Shown: positions 10,886 to 24,160 of the stretch, in pieces | Layout: every line of letters begins with the position of its first letter | Position numbering within the stretch: position 1 is the stretch's first letter | DNA from: Dactylellina haptotyla | Lineage: Eukaryota > Ascomycota > Orbiliomycetes > Orbiliales > Orbiliaceae | Reading direction: 5' to 3' | DNA: 64,000 bases | Assembly: GCA_031310005.1 (NCBI GenBank) | Contig: CM062382.1 | Span: 3,100,001 to 3,164,000, forward strand | Position numbers and translations under genes: made by a program | The notes under the pieces: generated by a model | What the model was told of the DNA's origin: nothing | Seen by the model: the letters and a program-made list of their open reading frames with translations, nothing else | Database searches by the model: none

Positions 10886-12254
10886 GATTGTGAGATTTGA
10901 GACGCCCCCGGTCTCGTTGGAATTTTAGGATGTTTTTGGGTTAGGGCGGATTGATTGCTGTTGGCGATGTCTGAGTGCTTTTTGGGGGGGTGGGCGGAGG
11001 CGGCTGATTGGATGCGGTATTAGGAAGGTGGGAGAATATATACAGCAGGAGTAGGGCGTAGATGCGTGTGTAGACGTAGATGCGGGAGAATATAAGATAT
11101 TTCGGAAATAGTAGAAGGAAGAGAAGAAGAGAAGAAGATTAAGACAGCGACAAGGCTGATGTTAAGGCCTAATTGCGGGTGCAGTTGGAGGCTTTGAAGG
11201 GATGGGATGGGATGGGATGGTGGAGGGCGGGTGAATTCAGGCTATGTCAGTGTATTTAAACACGGTACCGGGCGGCCGCTGGAGACTGGTTGGCGGTGTC
11301 AGTTGATGAGGCCTTTACGGGTGTTCTTCCTAGCGAATACGAACGCCTATATGCTATATCCTATCTATATACACTACTGGACTGGCGATGGACGATGGTG
11401 ACGGTGACGAGGGTGGTGATGATGGGAGAGGAAAGAGGAAGAAGGGAGGAGAGGGAGAGAGGAAGGGAAAGGGGGCTGGCTGGCCGGCGTGTTGGTGCTG
11501 AGGTTCGGCCGGTGTTGGCTGGCGGGCAGAAGCAAAACGGGCTTCAAAACGGGCTTCAAAAGTGGGCCAGCCTCATCTCGCTTTCTCTCGTTCACTCCGG
11601 CGCATGTTATTATTATTTATTCTATTTATCGCAGACTGTGCTATTTATCTATCTATCTTGAGAAGAGTCTGACAAGGCAGCGGATTGGAAATCAGGTTGG
11701 GATGCGCTAGCCTGCACGGCATCGGCATCAGGCGGCTGCGAGCTCCAATCCCAATCACCCTCGTCCATGCACATCTTTATATATGACGTATCCGCTTTAA
11801 ATATCCTCCTGCTGATATATTAATATTCCTTTCGTGCGCGTGCTGGAAATAATATATGATATGACATACGGAGGTTGATGCTGTCCAACGTCGCGTCGCC
11901 CGGTCGGAGAGACATCTGGTCAGCATCGTCCGCAGCGTACGGTACTTAATCGATCGCATATATTTCTCCACCGTAGTTATTATCCTCCAGCCAGAGTTCG
12001 TATTGCGAGAATACGAGGCGCAATTGCATGCAAAAGGCCCAGTCCCGAAGCGGAAATGTCTCCCCGCCGGAACCTTCGCCAACTTCACCCAACGGTGCTA
12101 ACCTTTTTGCCAAGCGAGGCTTCACTCTGTTACACACCGTCTCGCATTGAAGAACCCCCCTCGACAACCAGAGCCACAGGCGTATGTGTATTATATGTAT
12201 ATATATAAGAGATAAAGATGCGTCCGGCTGGTCAGTTGGAAAGAATCTCCAGCC
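10886..12254. other. Divergent promoter region, UBL3-like / F-box-like
   Basis: 1.37 kb between two start codons on opposite strands. It holds a purine run (about 11112-11140), four GATGG-type units at 11199-11220 and a 12-bp tandem repeat at 11533-11561. A TATATATAAG element lies at about 12199-12208, some 50 bp before the F-box-like ATG. Confidence 0.5.
11533..11561. repeat. 12-bp tandem repeat, about 2.4 copies
   Basis: Unit CAAAACGGGCTT, two perfect copies plus a partial third, in the divergent promoter region. Function unknown. Confidence 0.7.
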
Positions 12255-13670
12255 ATGTCCTTAAAGTCCCTTAGCAAACGCCTCTCACGACATCTGTCCA
12301 TCTCGTCGTCCCGCGCCGGTCCCTCCTCCGCTTCAACCCCGCATGCCGATGCGCCGGTCCTCCCGCCGGCGTACGAGGATGTCCCCGTCTTCGCTGCCCC
12401 CGCCGAAGAGATACCTTTTCTGCCTTATGAAATCCTAGACGGTAGGTACTCTTTTTTAATGATATTTGAATTATCATTGAATTGACAAAACATAAATGCA
12501 GAAATAATCTACTGGGCAATCATCCCGGCCTTCGACGAATACCGCCAGCACGACTCCCCCATCCACGTGCAGACCCTGCACTCCCTCGCCAACGTCTCGA
12601 CAACATGCTTGGCCATCGTCCGGCGCATCTGCCGCGACGCCGGCGAGATCCCGTCCGATCACCGCAGCCTCGCCTGTAACCACACCTCAACCGAACGCAC
12701 CTTCGAAACCGCTGCGGCGTGGATGCCTGTCTCCGTCCTCGCGGGGATCTTCCACCTCGCCATCTTCGAACCCGACAGACGCCACGGCAGCGGCGGCACC
12801 GTCGCCAGGATCACCGGGTATCAGTGCAACCTCACCGCGCTCGTGCTCCTCATCTGGGACAGGCAGGCGATGGAGGGCATGGAAGGCGTGCCCCGCAATC
12901 GCATATACTTCACCTACCAATTGCTCTCCGCGGGGTTCAACCCGCTCCGTAGCGTCCTGGACTTCAACGGGGTGCTCAAATCGCTGGCGAAAGTCCGCCA
13001 TCTGCAGTTCTGCTACGTCAAGCTCGGCGTGCCCACGCTACAGTGCGATGTGCAATGTCTGTTGGATGCGGTGACCAATATCGCGCCGACGAGGTACTTG
13101 GGGGTGGATATCCAGGTGTTCGGGTGGGCTGCGGGGAAGAAAGAGGTCACAGGCATGGAAGGGTATTGGGCCAAACTACCCGTCGAGGTGATGAACGCAG
13201 GGCTCAGTAGGGGCGCGAGTAGAGTCGACATTGGTAATTTCAAAGCCGACGATGCCGGCGTGAAGAGTAGGGAAATCGTGCACGAGGGGAGTTTGGTGAA
13301 TTTTATACGCGCGAGAGAGATCCCCGCCAAGGCGGTTAGAGGAGGGACGTTCGCACAGATGATACTAGGTGGGCATCTGGACTTCTGCCTCGCGGGAGGT
13401 GGGGGCGAGAGTAAGCACGGAGTGAAGAGTGCTGGCGCCAGTCCGTCGAAAAGCTTGTGGAAGGCCGTGGTGGGGACGAACCGGGTGATCGTGACCCCGT
13501 TCACATACCATCTGGCGGCGGTGAGGGACGGCCAGCTGCCGTGGATGGGAGACGGCGAGAAGTTCAGGTTCAATCACTTCTTCGAGCTGGCGACGAGAGA
13601 GGGGGAGCATATGAGGACTGCGGAGGGCAAGACGATAGAAGAGGGGTGGACATTGAATACCTCTATGTAA
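12255..13670 (+). CDS. F-box-like domain protein
   Basis: Exons 12255..12441 and 12502..13670; 1,356 nt, 451 residues. The intron (60 nt) splits a codon so that LPYEILD joins EIIYWAI. That junction creates an F-box-like start: FLPYEILDEIIYWAI near residues 55-70, followed by a conserved-looking LHSLANVSTTCLAIVRRICR helix pair. The N-terminus (SKRLSRHLSISSSRAGPSS) is basic and serine-rich. The remaining 350 residues show no domain I recognise; fungal F-box proteins often have such orphan C-termini. If it is a true F-box it would bind Skp1 and select substrates for an SCF ubiquitin ligase, but the motif is weak. The transcript starts probably just after a TATATATAAG element about 50 bp upstream. 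Confidence 0.65.
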
Positions 13671-14725
13671 CTCTCTTAGATAACTGAGTATGAATTTACA
13701 AATACGATACCAATTGGCTACTTATCTCGCTTGAGATGTTAAAATATAAACGATCCTCTTGATTTGATATATATATGTGCATATAAGAACAAAGATTATA
13801 GGTCAAATCCTGGCCCGGCGTGCGTCTATGCACCCAATCCTTAGGCGCCGCCTTATGACCGCCCGCGATACCGAACGCAAATGACACCAACGCCATACGT
13901 AATGCACCCTGCGAGATAGAGCCTTCCGGTCGATGCCCAATTAGACGCTCCCGAATAGCACTCCTACGTGTCGTCCTTTGTCTCTATCGGTTGCGAATGG
14001 TCGATAGAACGTCGTCGTCTTGGGCAAGGTGGACAACACGTCTGCTGGTTCTGCCTCCTTCCACTTGGTTCTGCTGCGGCGTCTCCAGCAAATTCCAACC
14101 TCACCCAACTCAACTCAACCCAACTCCCTTCAACTCAACCTCAAACGAACCTCGTCCAAAACCCCATCGTCATCGTCATCGTCACCACCATCAGCTTCCC
14201 CAATCACTTGCAACCAGCTTCACAGCTTCCGTTCCGGCGACAATCTTTGAATCTCTTTCAGCTTGGCCCTTCGCTCTCCACGCCCTCGCCATCAGCTTAC
14301 TGCTTTTCTCACGAGACATCGCTCCACAACCTCCAGATTTCCATCCCCCCCATCTGGGCACTTCCCCATATCGGCGGGCCCCCTCCAGCCGCCTCGCTGG
14401 CCCCGGCCAAGCACAAACCATTTCCGAACACCACCGATAACATCTCTCCGACCTCGCTGCTCCTCAGAAGACCTGCGAACTGCCTCGCCGGCAAGCTAAT
14501 CTGCTGCTCCCTCCCGTCCTCTCAACGGCTTTTTTTCGCGTCTCAGAAAATCTCCTCCTCCTCTCCCGCGACCCCCCTGGTCCGGGCAAGCGCTCAGAAC
14601 TCGCGCCCTCGCTAACATCTCACCGCTCGCATAACACCACCCCCTCTCTCACACGCCACTTCGCTCTCCCAGAATTCACTCTCGATAACGTACAATCTTG
14701 GGCATCCCACCCCAATTGACCCGTC
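13671..14725. other. Promoter and CT-rich leader of the 4E-T-like gene
   Basis: 1.05 kb. From about 14090 onward the plus strand is strongly C/T-rich with repeated CAACTCAAC-type words, as is common just upstream of highly expressed fungal genes. ORFs of up to 215 codons here are long only because this composition lacks stops. No gene is called. Confidence 0.5.
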
Positions 14726-16789
14726 ATGGGTCCCAAATACACAATCGAGGACCTGCTCCTCATCCAAAACTCTCCTCTGGTCCAGAAACCAGACTCATTA
14801 CCTCCACTAGAAGAATGGATGGGGTATGGCAATCTCCCTTTCTTCTTACTATCATCCATCTTCTCTACAACCCCCCAAGATGCGATGCTACTCGCACCAA
14901 CGCACAACCCCCTCTGCTTGGCGTCTACTGCGAACACCGGCTAACTTCCCTCTGTCACGACACACAGCTCACCCCTACCGACACGACCTGTCCCAGCAAC
15001 AAGAAAGCCCGGTGAGGAACCGCCTCCAGAGGAAAAGGAAAGGTATATTGCAACCAACCACCTCGTATATCAAACGTGGAACGTGCGCTTGAAGCGTTCT
15101 TTGGAGCTGTTCTGTTAACAATGAGACCTATCTTTTTTTGTCGCACCACGACACAGTAGTTCTTTATACACCCGCAGAACAGGCTTCGGCCATACATCTC
15201 GAGGATCAGGTATACCATCCCTTTTTCCCTTTTCGAATCGCAAAATTCTCCTCGCATTAGCTAATATCAAACCCCTTCCTCGTAGATGATATCATCCTCG
15301 GACCCCCCAAGATGTCCTTCGCCTCCGCCTCCTCTCACCCGCGCAAACCCTTCGGAAATGACAACGATGCCTTCTCACCTTCCGCTAACGTCCCCACCTC
15401 CGATACCCCAACATCCTCACGTTTTTCACATTTTTCTTCAAATCGCAACGATGACGATAAGGACTCTAGCACCACACCGCGGATCGATAGGTTCTCATTT
15501 AGTAGATTCGGAATGCAAAAAGATACCGGCGGTGGGAGAGGCGATAGAGGTGACAGAAATGATCGGGGGTTCGGGCGAGGTGACGACAGCAGGCGCGACA
15601 GAGATGACAAAACGGGCACCGGAGACCGCGTCCCCGGTAGAAGGTTTGGTAGCAAAGATGCAGATGAAGGCGGCGGCTGGAACACTGTCACTCGACCTAG
15701 AAAGTCGTTTGGCCACAACGACGACGGCGAGAAGTTTCGACGGGAACACGGCAAACCCGGCAACGACAGAGAAAGAGATAGCAACAACAAGGATAGGCCG
15801 AACAGATACGATGCCTTTTCGAGAGACAAGGGAGATCGTGAGAGGGGCGACGATAGAGGAACCGAGAGACGGGAAGGTTGGAAAGACCGAGAACACAATA
15901 AACGCAGTCAGGGCAAAGGCCGCGACGAAGCCAGCTGGTTCCTGACGGACGAAGAACGCGCAGCCAGGACTGCTATACGAGAACGTGAGTTCCAAGAACA
16001 GCGTAATCAACGCAATGCGGATCGGGAGTTCAGGAACGGCGGTGGCGACAGACGTCACGATCGAGACAGAGGAGACCGAGATCGTGGAGATCGAGACAAG
16101 GATAACGAAACCTTTGGCGACTCGTCTTCCAAGGGCTTCGGGGGAAGGTTTGAGAAACATGAAAAAGAGCCGGAATGGATGGACGCCATGCCTGGAAACG
16201 ACGGAAAGGAGTTCAAGGCGCACTCCACGGAAGATTTCCAGCGTTGGAAAGCCGCTATGAAGGCACGAAACCAGCAGCCACCGGCCGACGAAAAGCCCAC
16301 CCCTAGAGAATCGAAGGACGAAGAGATAGTCTTCAAATCAAAGGCTGAGAAGCGAGCTACGGCAATGGAAGAAGCTCACAGTGAGCCAATTGAAGAACGT
16401 GAGTCTTTCTACATTCTAGCCCGATATTATATAGATACTGACGAGATCTGAAAATAGCACCCACGCCATCAATGGCAGAGAACGGCGTTGATCGATTTTG
16501 GGGCTGGAATACATCGTCGACTAGTCTTGCTTCCAAAACTACTAGTGACGGCGGCGCCAAGTTGCCCGTCGCCCCTGGTGAAAAGACACCTGCTGTCGAA
16601 CGGTCGTCTCGATTCCGTAACTTTTTCAACGCTCCTATTCAAGATTCCGGACCGCATATGGAGCCGCAGTCCATACCTGCTCAGAATGGCAACCAGGAAC
16701 AGCAACTCGCGCAGATGCAGGCCCAGCAAGTCCAGCAGATTCACCAACAACATCAACTACTACAAAAGCAGCTCGCACAGGCTCAGCAG

Positions 16790-16827
<38 letters not shown>

Positions 16828-18469
16828 GCATCAACAACAGCAACAGCCACACCCGCAAGGCACCATCTCCGAGTATCAACTCTATCAATTACAGCAGACA
16901 CAGCAGATTCTAAATCACTCCAACGCCTTGGTCAACGCTGCGCAAGCGCAACAATCTGGCAAGGATAAACACTCAGAAGCTACGAAGGAGGACCGAGAAG
17001 GATTTAATAACATTTTGCAGATGTTGGGAAGAGCCCGTCTATCTTCACCACCAAATGCCGAAGCACAGAACGCATTCCTCTCCATCCTTGGTGCTCCATC
17101 CCAGCAAGGCACCCCAGTCTCGCACACTCATCCGACACCACCTGCTAGCCATCCTACTAATAATCTACCCGGGCCTCCACCGTCGCAACAGCAGCAACAG
17201 CACGGCTCGCTGACTCGGCAGCAACAACAGGCGGGTCTCCAGCAACTCCAGTCTGGATCTGCTAGTGGAAACGACACGATCCTGAAACTTTTGCGACACT
17301 CAGATATGCCAACCCCGCAGGGACCTCCACCACCCCCACCGTTCCTTCAGGACTACCAGACTCCAGGCAGACCACCCGTTTCTGTCAGTCCACCAGTCGT
17401 CCAGCAGCGCGGCAGCAAGAATAGCGTTTCGGTTTCTCTAAACGACCCTGCTATCCGAGCGGTCGGCCGTCCCGGAGGCGAAGGACCACCCGGGCTCCCC
17501 AAGAACCTCTACCATGAACAACCGCCTCCTCCACAGCATGTCAGGAGCCCCTCTCAGATTATGGAAGCCCACCACCGCGCTTTCCCAGGCATGGATCTTC
17601 GACCACCCCCGGGTATGGACCAGAGAACTATGGACCAGAGAAACGCGCAAATAGATCCTCCCAAGAGTGCCGGTTTCCTGAACGAGCAAACCCAGCGCGG
17701 CATGGATCCCCGCCATATCGAGCTTCTTCGAGCCGAACAACAACGTCGCTTGATGGTTGAGCAAATGCAAATGGCTGCCGCTGCAGGAGTCGAAAGCATC
17801 CCCCATAGGAACTTCCCTCCAAACGCGCCCCCTAGATTGGAGCAGCGCGGTCCACAAGGTCCTCCTCAGCAACAAGGACCTCAAGGACCACCAAATACAG
17901 ACCAAGGACCCCCTATGGGAATGCCTGGAATGGGAGAGAACGGACCAATGCCAGGTAACTGGGTCCCTGGACCACAACAGCATATATCGCAGAATCAATC
18001 CGGACCATCTGGAAACGCGAACCCACAGCGACCTCCTCCTGGATTCTTCCAGCGCGGACCGGGCGGGCTGGGCGGACCACCAGGACCCACCAATGGCGGA
18101 AACGTGAACGGACCTGGAGGACCAGGAGGACCAGGAGGACCGGGCGGGCCTATGCCGCCTCTACCATTTTACGGCCCAGGACCAGGAATCGGTAACATGC
18201 CACCAATGCCATTCGGACAGCACGGTATGCCGCCACCTCCAAACATGCCCAACATGGCGAACTTCCCATTCCCACCACCCGGTCCAGGCGGACCGCCACC
18301 TATCCCACCTCAGGGCTTGCCACAAGGCCTGCCACAGGGACTACCACAAGGCTTCCCACCATTTCCATTCCACGAAGGTATGATGCCTTTCGGTGCTGGA
18401 CCAGACGGGTTGAGAAGTCCACAGCATCAACACCTGGGAGGGCCTCCTGGGATGTACACTGGAAGGTAG
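14726..18469 (+). CDS. eIF4E-transporter (4E-T)-like translational repressor
   Basis: Five exons: 14726..14823, 14968..15042, 15157..15209, 15286..16398 and 16458..18469; 3,351 nt, 1,116 residues, all junctions in phase. Exon 1 encodes YTIEDLL at residues 5-11, a perfect eIF4E-binding motif (Y-x4-L-hydrophobic) at the N-terminus as in human 4E-T (YTKEELL). Then come DDIILGPPKMSFAS, a long Arg/Asp/Gly-rich disordered segment (residues 110-330), EPEWMDAMPG (compare EPEWF in 4E-T), GVDRFWGW, a polyglutamine tract and a Pro/Gly/Gln-rich C-terminus. By family it binds eIF4E, blocks eIF4G and joins decay factors in P-bodies. Assignment rests on the motif order; most of the protein is low-complexity. 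Without the three small 5' exons the eIF4E motif would be lost. DCS1 lies further along the window, but no operon logic applies. Confidence 0.8.
16783..16848 (+). repeat. CAG/CAA polyglutamine tract in 4E-T-like gene
   Basis: Mixed CAG and CAA codons encode about 16 Gln, one His and 5 more Gln. The codon mix argues for selection on the protein, or at least against a pure slippage product. Length variation between strains is likely. Confidence 0.9.
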
Positions 18470-21400
18470 ACGCTTCCGCATATCGTTTGTATCCGCGAAG
18501 GAATATTCTTAACGGACTAGAAAATGGGATGGACGAGTCGTGAAAGGATGGAAACTAGGAGAATAGATGGGCGCAACACACTACAGCAATATTGGTCAGC
18601 TTTAGAGTCGGCGCTCTAGCATTGAACGGAGCGGGCGGGCGAGAAATACAATGAAAAACGGGCGTTGGTTTCTTCGTTTGTTTGCCGGTTTAATGTAGCT
18701 TAACTTCGTTTTTTATTTTTTATTTTTATTTTTTCTCAAACTATACGAAACTGGAAATCGCTGCTACCTTTTTCTTCTTCTTCTTCTCTCTCGTGCTTTT
18801 TTGTTGTTACATCTGCTGGACGCTGCCACATACTTGCTCCCTCTTCTCTCTCTTATGTGCAATAACTGAGTTTTGTAAATTCGATATGCGGGCTTCTGAT
18901 GTCTTATTCGTTTTGTTTGTGTTTTCCCCTCGCCATTTTTGTTGCTTTTTGTTCGTCCTTCCGTCTGCTGCTGTCTGTTTAGGTTAATATCATGGCTTTG
19001 TTTCAACATGTTTTTTTCTCTTGTTTTTCTTCTATTGTTATCTTCTTTCTTTACTATATATCGTCGCCGCTACATCCTTCTTCTTCTCTTTTTTCCCCCC
19101 GGGTGTCGGAAAGGCTATATCGGAGAGATGAAGAACCCAAAAAAACACTGCGCTACTCTATACTACTCACACTACTATACTACTATGATGAAAATTGAAA
19201 AAATACTTGACGTTGATCTTCTTTTTGTGTGTGTATGCGTGTGTTTCTTTACATGTGGGTGTGGGTGTGTGTGATACGTATCCTCTATCTTCTTTCAGTC
19301 AAATCGAGTGATCGATCATAGGTTAACAGCAGCAGATGATATATTCCTTTTCCTCTTCTTTTCATTTTTCCTATCGACTTCATAAATCTCCTAGGTGTAA
19401 ATTGAGTTCATTGAAATAGATAGATTTCTAATAAGATTTCTCCGCGGTATATCGCCACCCTTGCAATGGAAATCAAAATATCTAATGCTTGAAGAGTATT
19501 GGGGGTTCCCTGCTGGCTGGTCTCTACCTCGAACACCTCACATCGAGTCTCAAGTTAGTTGTTCTGCCTAGGCAGGCCTTGCATCCATCGACGGAAGTTA
19601 TAGGACCGAAACTGATCCACCAGAGACACTTCGGTGTTCCGGTATCTCTTGTATCAGTGATTACTAAATATAATCGTTTAGATGTCCCCTTTTGATCGGA
19701 AGATGTAGGAGCCATTTTGCAGATCGGCGCATGGGCTAGCGTAGAAACTCGAGGTTAAAGGTTTAAAGTATACAGTACTTCTCTCTTCTGGAAGTACTGA
19801 AAGCCCCGAGAATTAATGTCTTGGAAATATACGTACGCCAGTGGAGAAGCGTCGGACAAATTGAACGAATGGGAACCATCCAGCAATATCCCCGATTTCG
19901 AGCTGTAAAAAACCTTGTCCAGCTGAATAGATAACTATCGAGCTGCGGATCCACAATATAGAATACCATGATAGCACGGTGGCGTTATCTTCGTTGACGA
20001 ATCAAGGCTCTCTTCTCATTTTGGCAGAGGACAGACACGAGTATAGACCCAGCGGTGACCAGCTGGCCAGCTGATCATATTGAATAATAAGGCGTGCTGT
20101 TGGCCAACAAGGACTTACAGTGTGCCTATGCGGGTGTCCACATTTGTGGATTCAATCCGAGCAGCGGGCGGGGTTCTCAGAGCTCTTCTGCCAGGTATCT
20201 CCCTTGTTACAATGCAGTCGAGATCGGTACCGTGAATCAGGTACCTCGGGGGCTTCGTGGTATGGGGTAATGGAGACCAAATGGGGTTTGTGACAGGTTA
20301 GGTTGGTACCAGTCTATCTTTAACATTTCAAATCATGGCACATTGATATTCATTCATTGCGATATTACTGAAACGGCCGTTCCCGATTCCAGGCTTTCAG
20401 TATCAAGATTTCAAATTCCTTTGTTCTACTTTAGAAAGTTTAATTTCATTATAGACTTAATACCTGATGCTAAAATTGTATGAAAAACGGCGGGGGTTAA
20501 TAGACAATGAACATTAAAATTTATATTGTTTTTATATTTTTTTTGTCATATTTTACCCTATTCTAAACCGTGTGATGATGTCTTGGTATTGATTGCCTGC
20601 GGGTGCTCCTCGGAATTATCTTGCAAGAACTGGAATGGCGTTCGTATACGTGGGTACTAGCTATTGAGCAACCAATCTTCTCCCACTTCTATCCATAGTC
20701 TGTGTCGAGTATAATTTGACCAAGGCCAGGGATTCCCCACTCGCATGAATTCCATGACCCGCTTAGCCTACATTGCATTTCGAGGGTCTGTCCAGCAGCC
20801 GACCACGGAATATTCTTCGGAAGACACAATAGCCTGCAAATTCCTGAGAATTTCTCCGTCCAAGGGCTAAACATCCCAGGCAGCGATTTGCTCTTAATAT
20901 TCCGTGATAAAACCAGGGTAACGAAAATAACACGTTTGATGGCCAATGAGTTCGATCAGGCGTATCTACAATAGGAAAAGGGATATAAATTTTAATTTCA
21001 AAAACGTTGATCTCATAAAGATATTACTATTTCTGGTCTTTCTGAGTTTAGTATCAACACCCAGGAGAGATGAAGAGCATATATCTAAAGCGTTCCTCAA
21101 CCGCAACAAAGCCTTATGCTACAACTCCGATACCGTTATCAAATCTTTTGTTGTATTAGGCAGCTATCAAACCTTTCCCCCCGCTTAATTCCTTCCTCGC
21201 CTAATGGACCTTTCAGAGCCGTTGAAAAGGAAAAGGAAAATGCTTCTTTTCGGATTCGGAAGTCATATTCCAGAGTGGAGAAGTTTAGGTGCGAAATATA
21301 CCCAAAATAAAGTTCTCAGGTACCGGGTACCTGTCAATCATTTACTTTGCTGGACCATACCTTTGAGATTATGGGTCATGCGAACACGAAGGGTCGTGCA

Positions 21401-22776
21401 GGTAGTTTATCATGCGGAGTAACACGATCAAGCTAGCTAGCTGCAATTGATATTCTTAGTCACAGCGAAGTATAGGAGGGGTCGAAGAAAGTGGAGAAAC
21501 ATCGCAAACCGGAATAGAACCCACGGCGCCAGCTGGGTGCCACGATTTCCCAATAGTAACTTAAACGGTCAAGAATGGTGACAAGAATTCTCCTCTAGCG
21601 GATTGCCCCAAATGCGTGGCGTTCCAAGAGACTACAGCTTCAACAACACTCGCGGTGTTAAGTTGTTCCTGTGAGTTACGTACTCTTCGGGAACGGTGGC
21701 GGACTCCTTAACTTGCGATCTATCTGTGTGCAGACCTGCATAAACGAGTCTTATTAAGAACGGGCTAGAAACCCGGTCGGTTCCTCTATGGGTATGCCGA
21801 GGTTGTGGGTTTCGAAACATGCGAGATTGAGTTAAGTTATATCTCAGGAAAGTATGTGTGGGGGCAATTGATGCACCAGAGTTGTGCGGAGGAATGTGTT
21901 GGGACGCCAGATTCATACACGAGAACCAAAAGCAGCTGTTGGCTTTCCAAATTCGTTAAAATTAAGCGACTGGTTATCAACAGCTTTGAAACGGAAAAGC
22001 GAGGATCAAGTGCGGGGTATCGTGCACGTTTCCGAGTTCTCTAGCGAATGCAACAGACGTGAGTGAAAGGATTAATATTGCTTTAACAATTCTCCGCTGT
22101 TGAATGACAAAAAAAAAATAAAAATCTTCGAGATGCTGAAGAAAAGGCACGAGATATTTCGTTCACTAAAAATAGAGGTGGTGACCAGATAGAACCCCTG
22201 CGTCAATTGCTCTGCAGCTGGGTTTTCGCATTGGAGATTGCGGTCAATCCCAGCCGTTAAGTTGGCGCACATGCAGGGGGCGTTTCTGAACCAGAAAATG
22301 TGTGATGACATATGCGCAACCACATTTTGAGGTCCCACTTGGCGAAGGTTAACCTGTGTGGGGCGTCTTCACGAAGGCAACGAATAAGTCCTGGTTAGTC
22401 GTGGATATCTACGCTGGCGAGCGGAGAATAGCTATACGAGATTCTTCGCTTGTTATCATGGAAAAACTAATAACTTCTAGAGATCGTCTTTGAGTTTTAT
22501 ATATATTCAGACTTCAAGGTTGATATTGGACAAAAAGAGATTTGAAATGGCCAAACAATATACGGTATATCGAAGCTCCCATGAGGTTGCAGGGTATAGT
22601 GCTATGTTGGGTTCACGACGCTCTTTTCATTAAACAAATTTACGACAGACTTTTTTATATTTCTACTTTAATTTTAATTTATGAATTTTTGTTTAATTTC
22701 GGTTCTTTTTTCTCCGCATCAGCTTGAGTAGACCCAGCGGGACCTGTAGGATCTTGAGAGTTCAAAGATCTTTACC
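18470..22776. other. 4.3-kb gene-free region
   Basis: Starts with the T-rich 3' UTR of the 4E-T-like gene (about 18650-19270, many CTT/TTTTC runs). From 19300 to 22700 no ORF exceeds 95 codons, frames are broken, and I find no family signal, terminal repeats or target-site duplication. It may contain degenerate mobile DNA or a non-coding transcript, but nothing visible proves it. Confidence 0.4.
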
Positions 22777-23931
22777 ATGTCGATTCTGGACCTTGTCAAA
22801 GGCAAGGTTGGAGCAACATGGCTCTGTATTGCTAATTTTGGTAAGATGCGGAAACTTTAATCATAATTTGAAGAAGGGGAAACTAATCTTTGCTCTATCG
22901 TACTGCTTTCTATAGTCTCCTTCTTTTTATGTATTTTGGTGTTCTTGGGAAATGTTTACGAAAATACCAGTCCGTTTGCAATGACATCTATAGATTTGCA
23001 TTCTCGACCTGAGTAAGCTGCAATAATTTGAAACTTTGTGCCTTTCGCAATACCTTTACTGATCCGTCGTGATCAATACAAAAGTGAAACCTCGTCTTTT
23101 GCGGTATACCAAGCGGAAAACTTTACAGCTTTCAACCCCGCTACCTCTCAGCTCGAGCAACCACGGTATCTCTACTTCGGCTTCTCCGGAGTCTGCTATA
23201 TTTTCCAAAACTCCGCCGCTAACGTTCCAACATATTCCCGCCAATGCGCCCAGCAATTTGTCCAACAGCTGTTCCTCCCCAACGGAACCCTGCGAAGCAA
23301 CAGTGCAGTCCGACCCATCGACCTTCAGATCGTAGACTACACCGTCGTAAACCAGCTCTGGCAGGCTGCCGCGGCATTAGCAATAGTAATAATGGTGTTC
23401 AACGTGGGTTGCATCGTCGGAACGTGCGCGGACACACGTGCGTACAAATACATAATCAAATTCCTCTGGCTGCCGGCTATAATCCTCACGATACCGACGA
23501 TAGTTCTCGTCCTGGTCTGCCTGACGAGAATCATCCGCCCGCTCAGTGCGGGATCGCAGATGCCGGATGTCGGGGTGTTTTATAGAACGGAGGCGGGTTA
23601 TTGTCTCGGTTTGGGACTGTTCATCCTGGCTATGCTGCTGACTCTGGTGGCTAACCCGGTGCTGATGATTGGACTTTTGTGCTTTATATTTTTCCCGGTC
23701 ACGATCGCGGTGATTTGTGTGGGGTGTTTCAGGAAGGATGATGTGATGGGGGGTTCGGGGGATGTCGAAGGTGGTGCGGAATATGAATATCAGCAGAAGG
23801 CGTTACGCGAGAACGGGGTGCGTACAGTTCCGATGGATGCTTCTACTGATGTGGGTCCGAATATCGGACGGGTTCCGGCGACCACTCTTCCCTTCCGGTA
23901 TTCATCGAACTGGAAATCGGAGACCTCGTAG
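22777..23931 (+). CDS. Four-TM membrane protein, SUR7/PalI-like candidate
   Basis: Exons 22777..22840, 22916..23012 and 23085..23931; 1,008 nt, 335 residues. Splicing joins MSILDLVKGKVGATWLCIANF to VSFFLCILVFLGNVY, making one hydrophobic segment (TM1, residues 14-36). A 110-residue loop follows with FGFSGVC, resembling the FGxxGxC signature of claudin-like SUR7/PalI proteins. TM2 (LWQAAAALAIVIMVFNVGCIVG), TM3 (LWLPAIILTIPTIVLVLVCL) and TM4 (about LGLFILAMLLTLVANPVLMIG and beyond) follow. The cytoplasmic tail is short and polar. By family such proteins sit in the plasma membrane (eisosome domains or pH sensing). I rate the family match as moderate; the four-TM layout is clear. Confidence 0.65.
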
Positions 23932-24160
23932 TTCTGTCATTATTTTATGGTTTAATCACTGGCACCTAGATAACATAGCATATTCACGAATCAAGACCTA
24001 GCGATATTCTTTTCAAATCATTGCATGTGCGAACTTCGAACCGTTTTACCGTGACAGATTTCTTAGATGTAAAGTATACAAACTGTTGGTTAAAATTCAA
24101 GTATTCCCCTTCCACTATCCTTGTTACGAATATATCCTAAAAAAACACAGCTCGTTCAAA

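Noticed and set aside
13968-14615. 215-codon plus-strand ORF upstream of the 4E-T-like gene
   Set aside because: Arises from C/T-rich leader DNA with three open frames at once; no domain.
15495-16223. 242-codon minus-strand ORF inside the 4E-T-like exon 4
   Set aside because: Antisense shadow of Arg/Asp-rich codons; the sense strand carries the motif-bearing protein.
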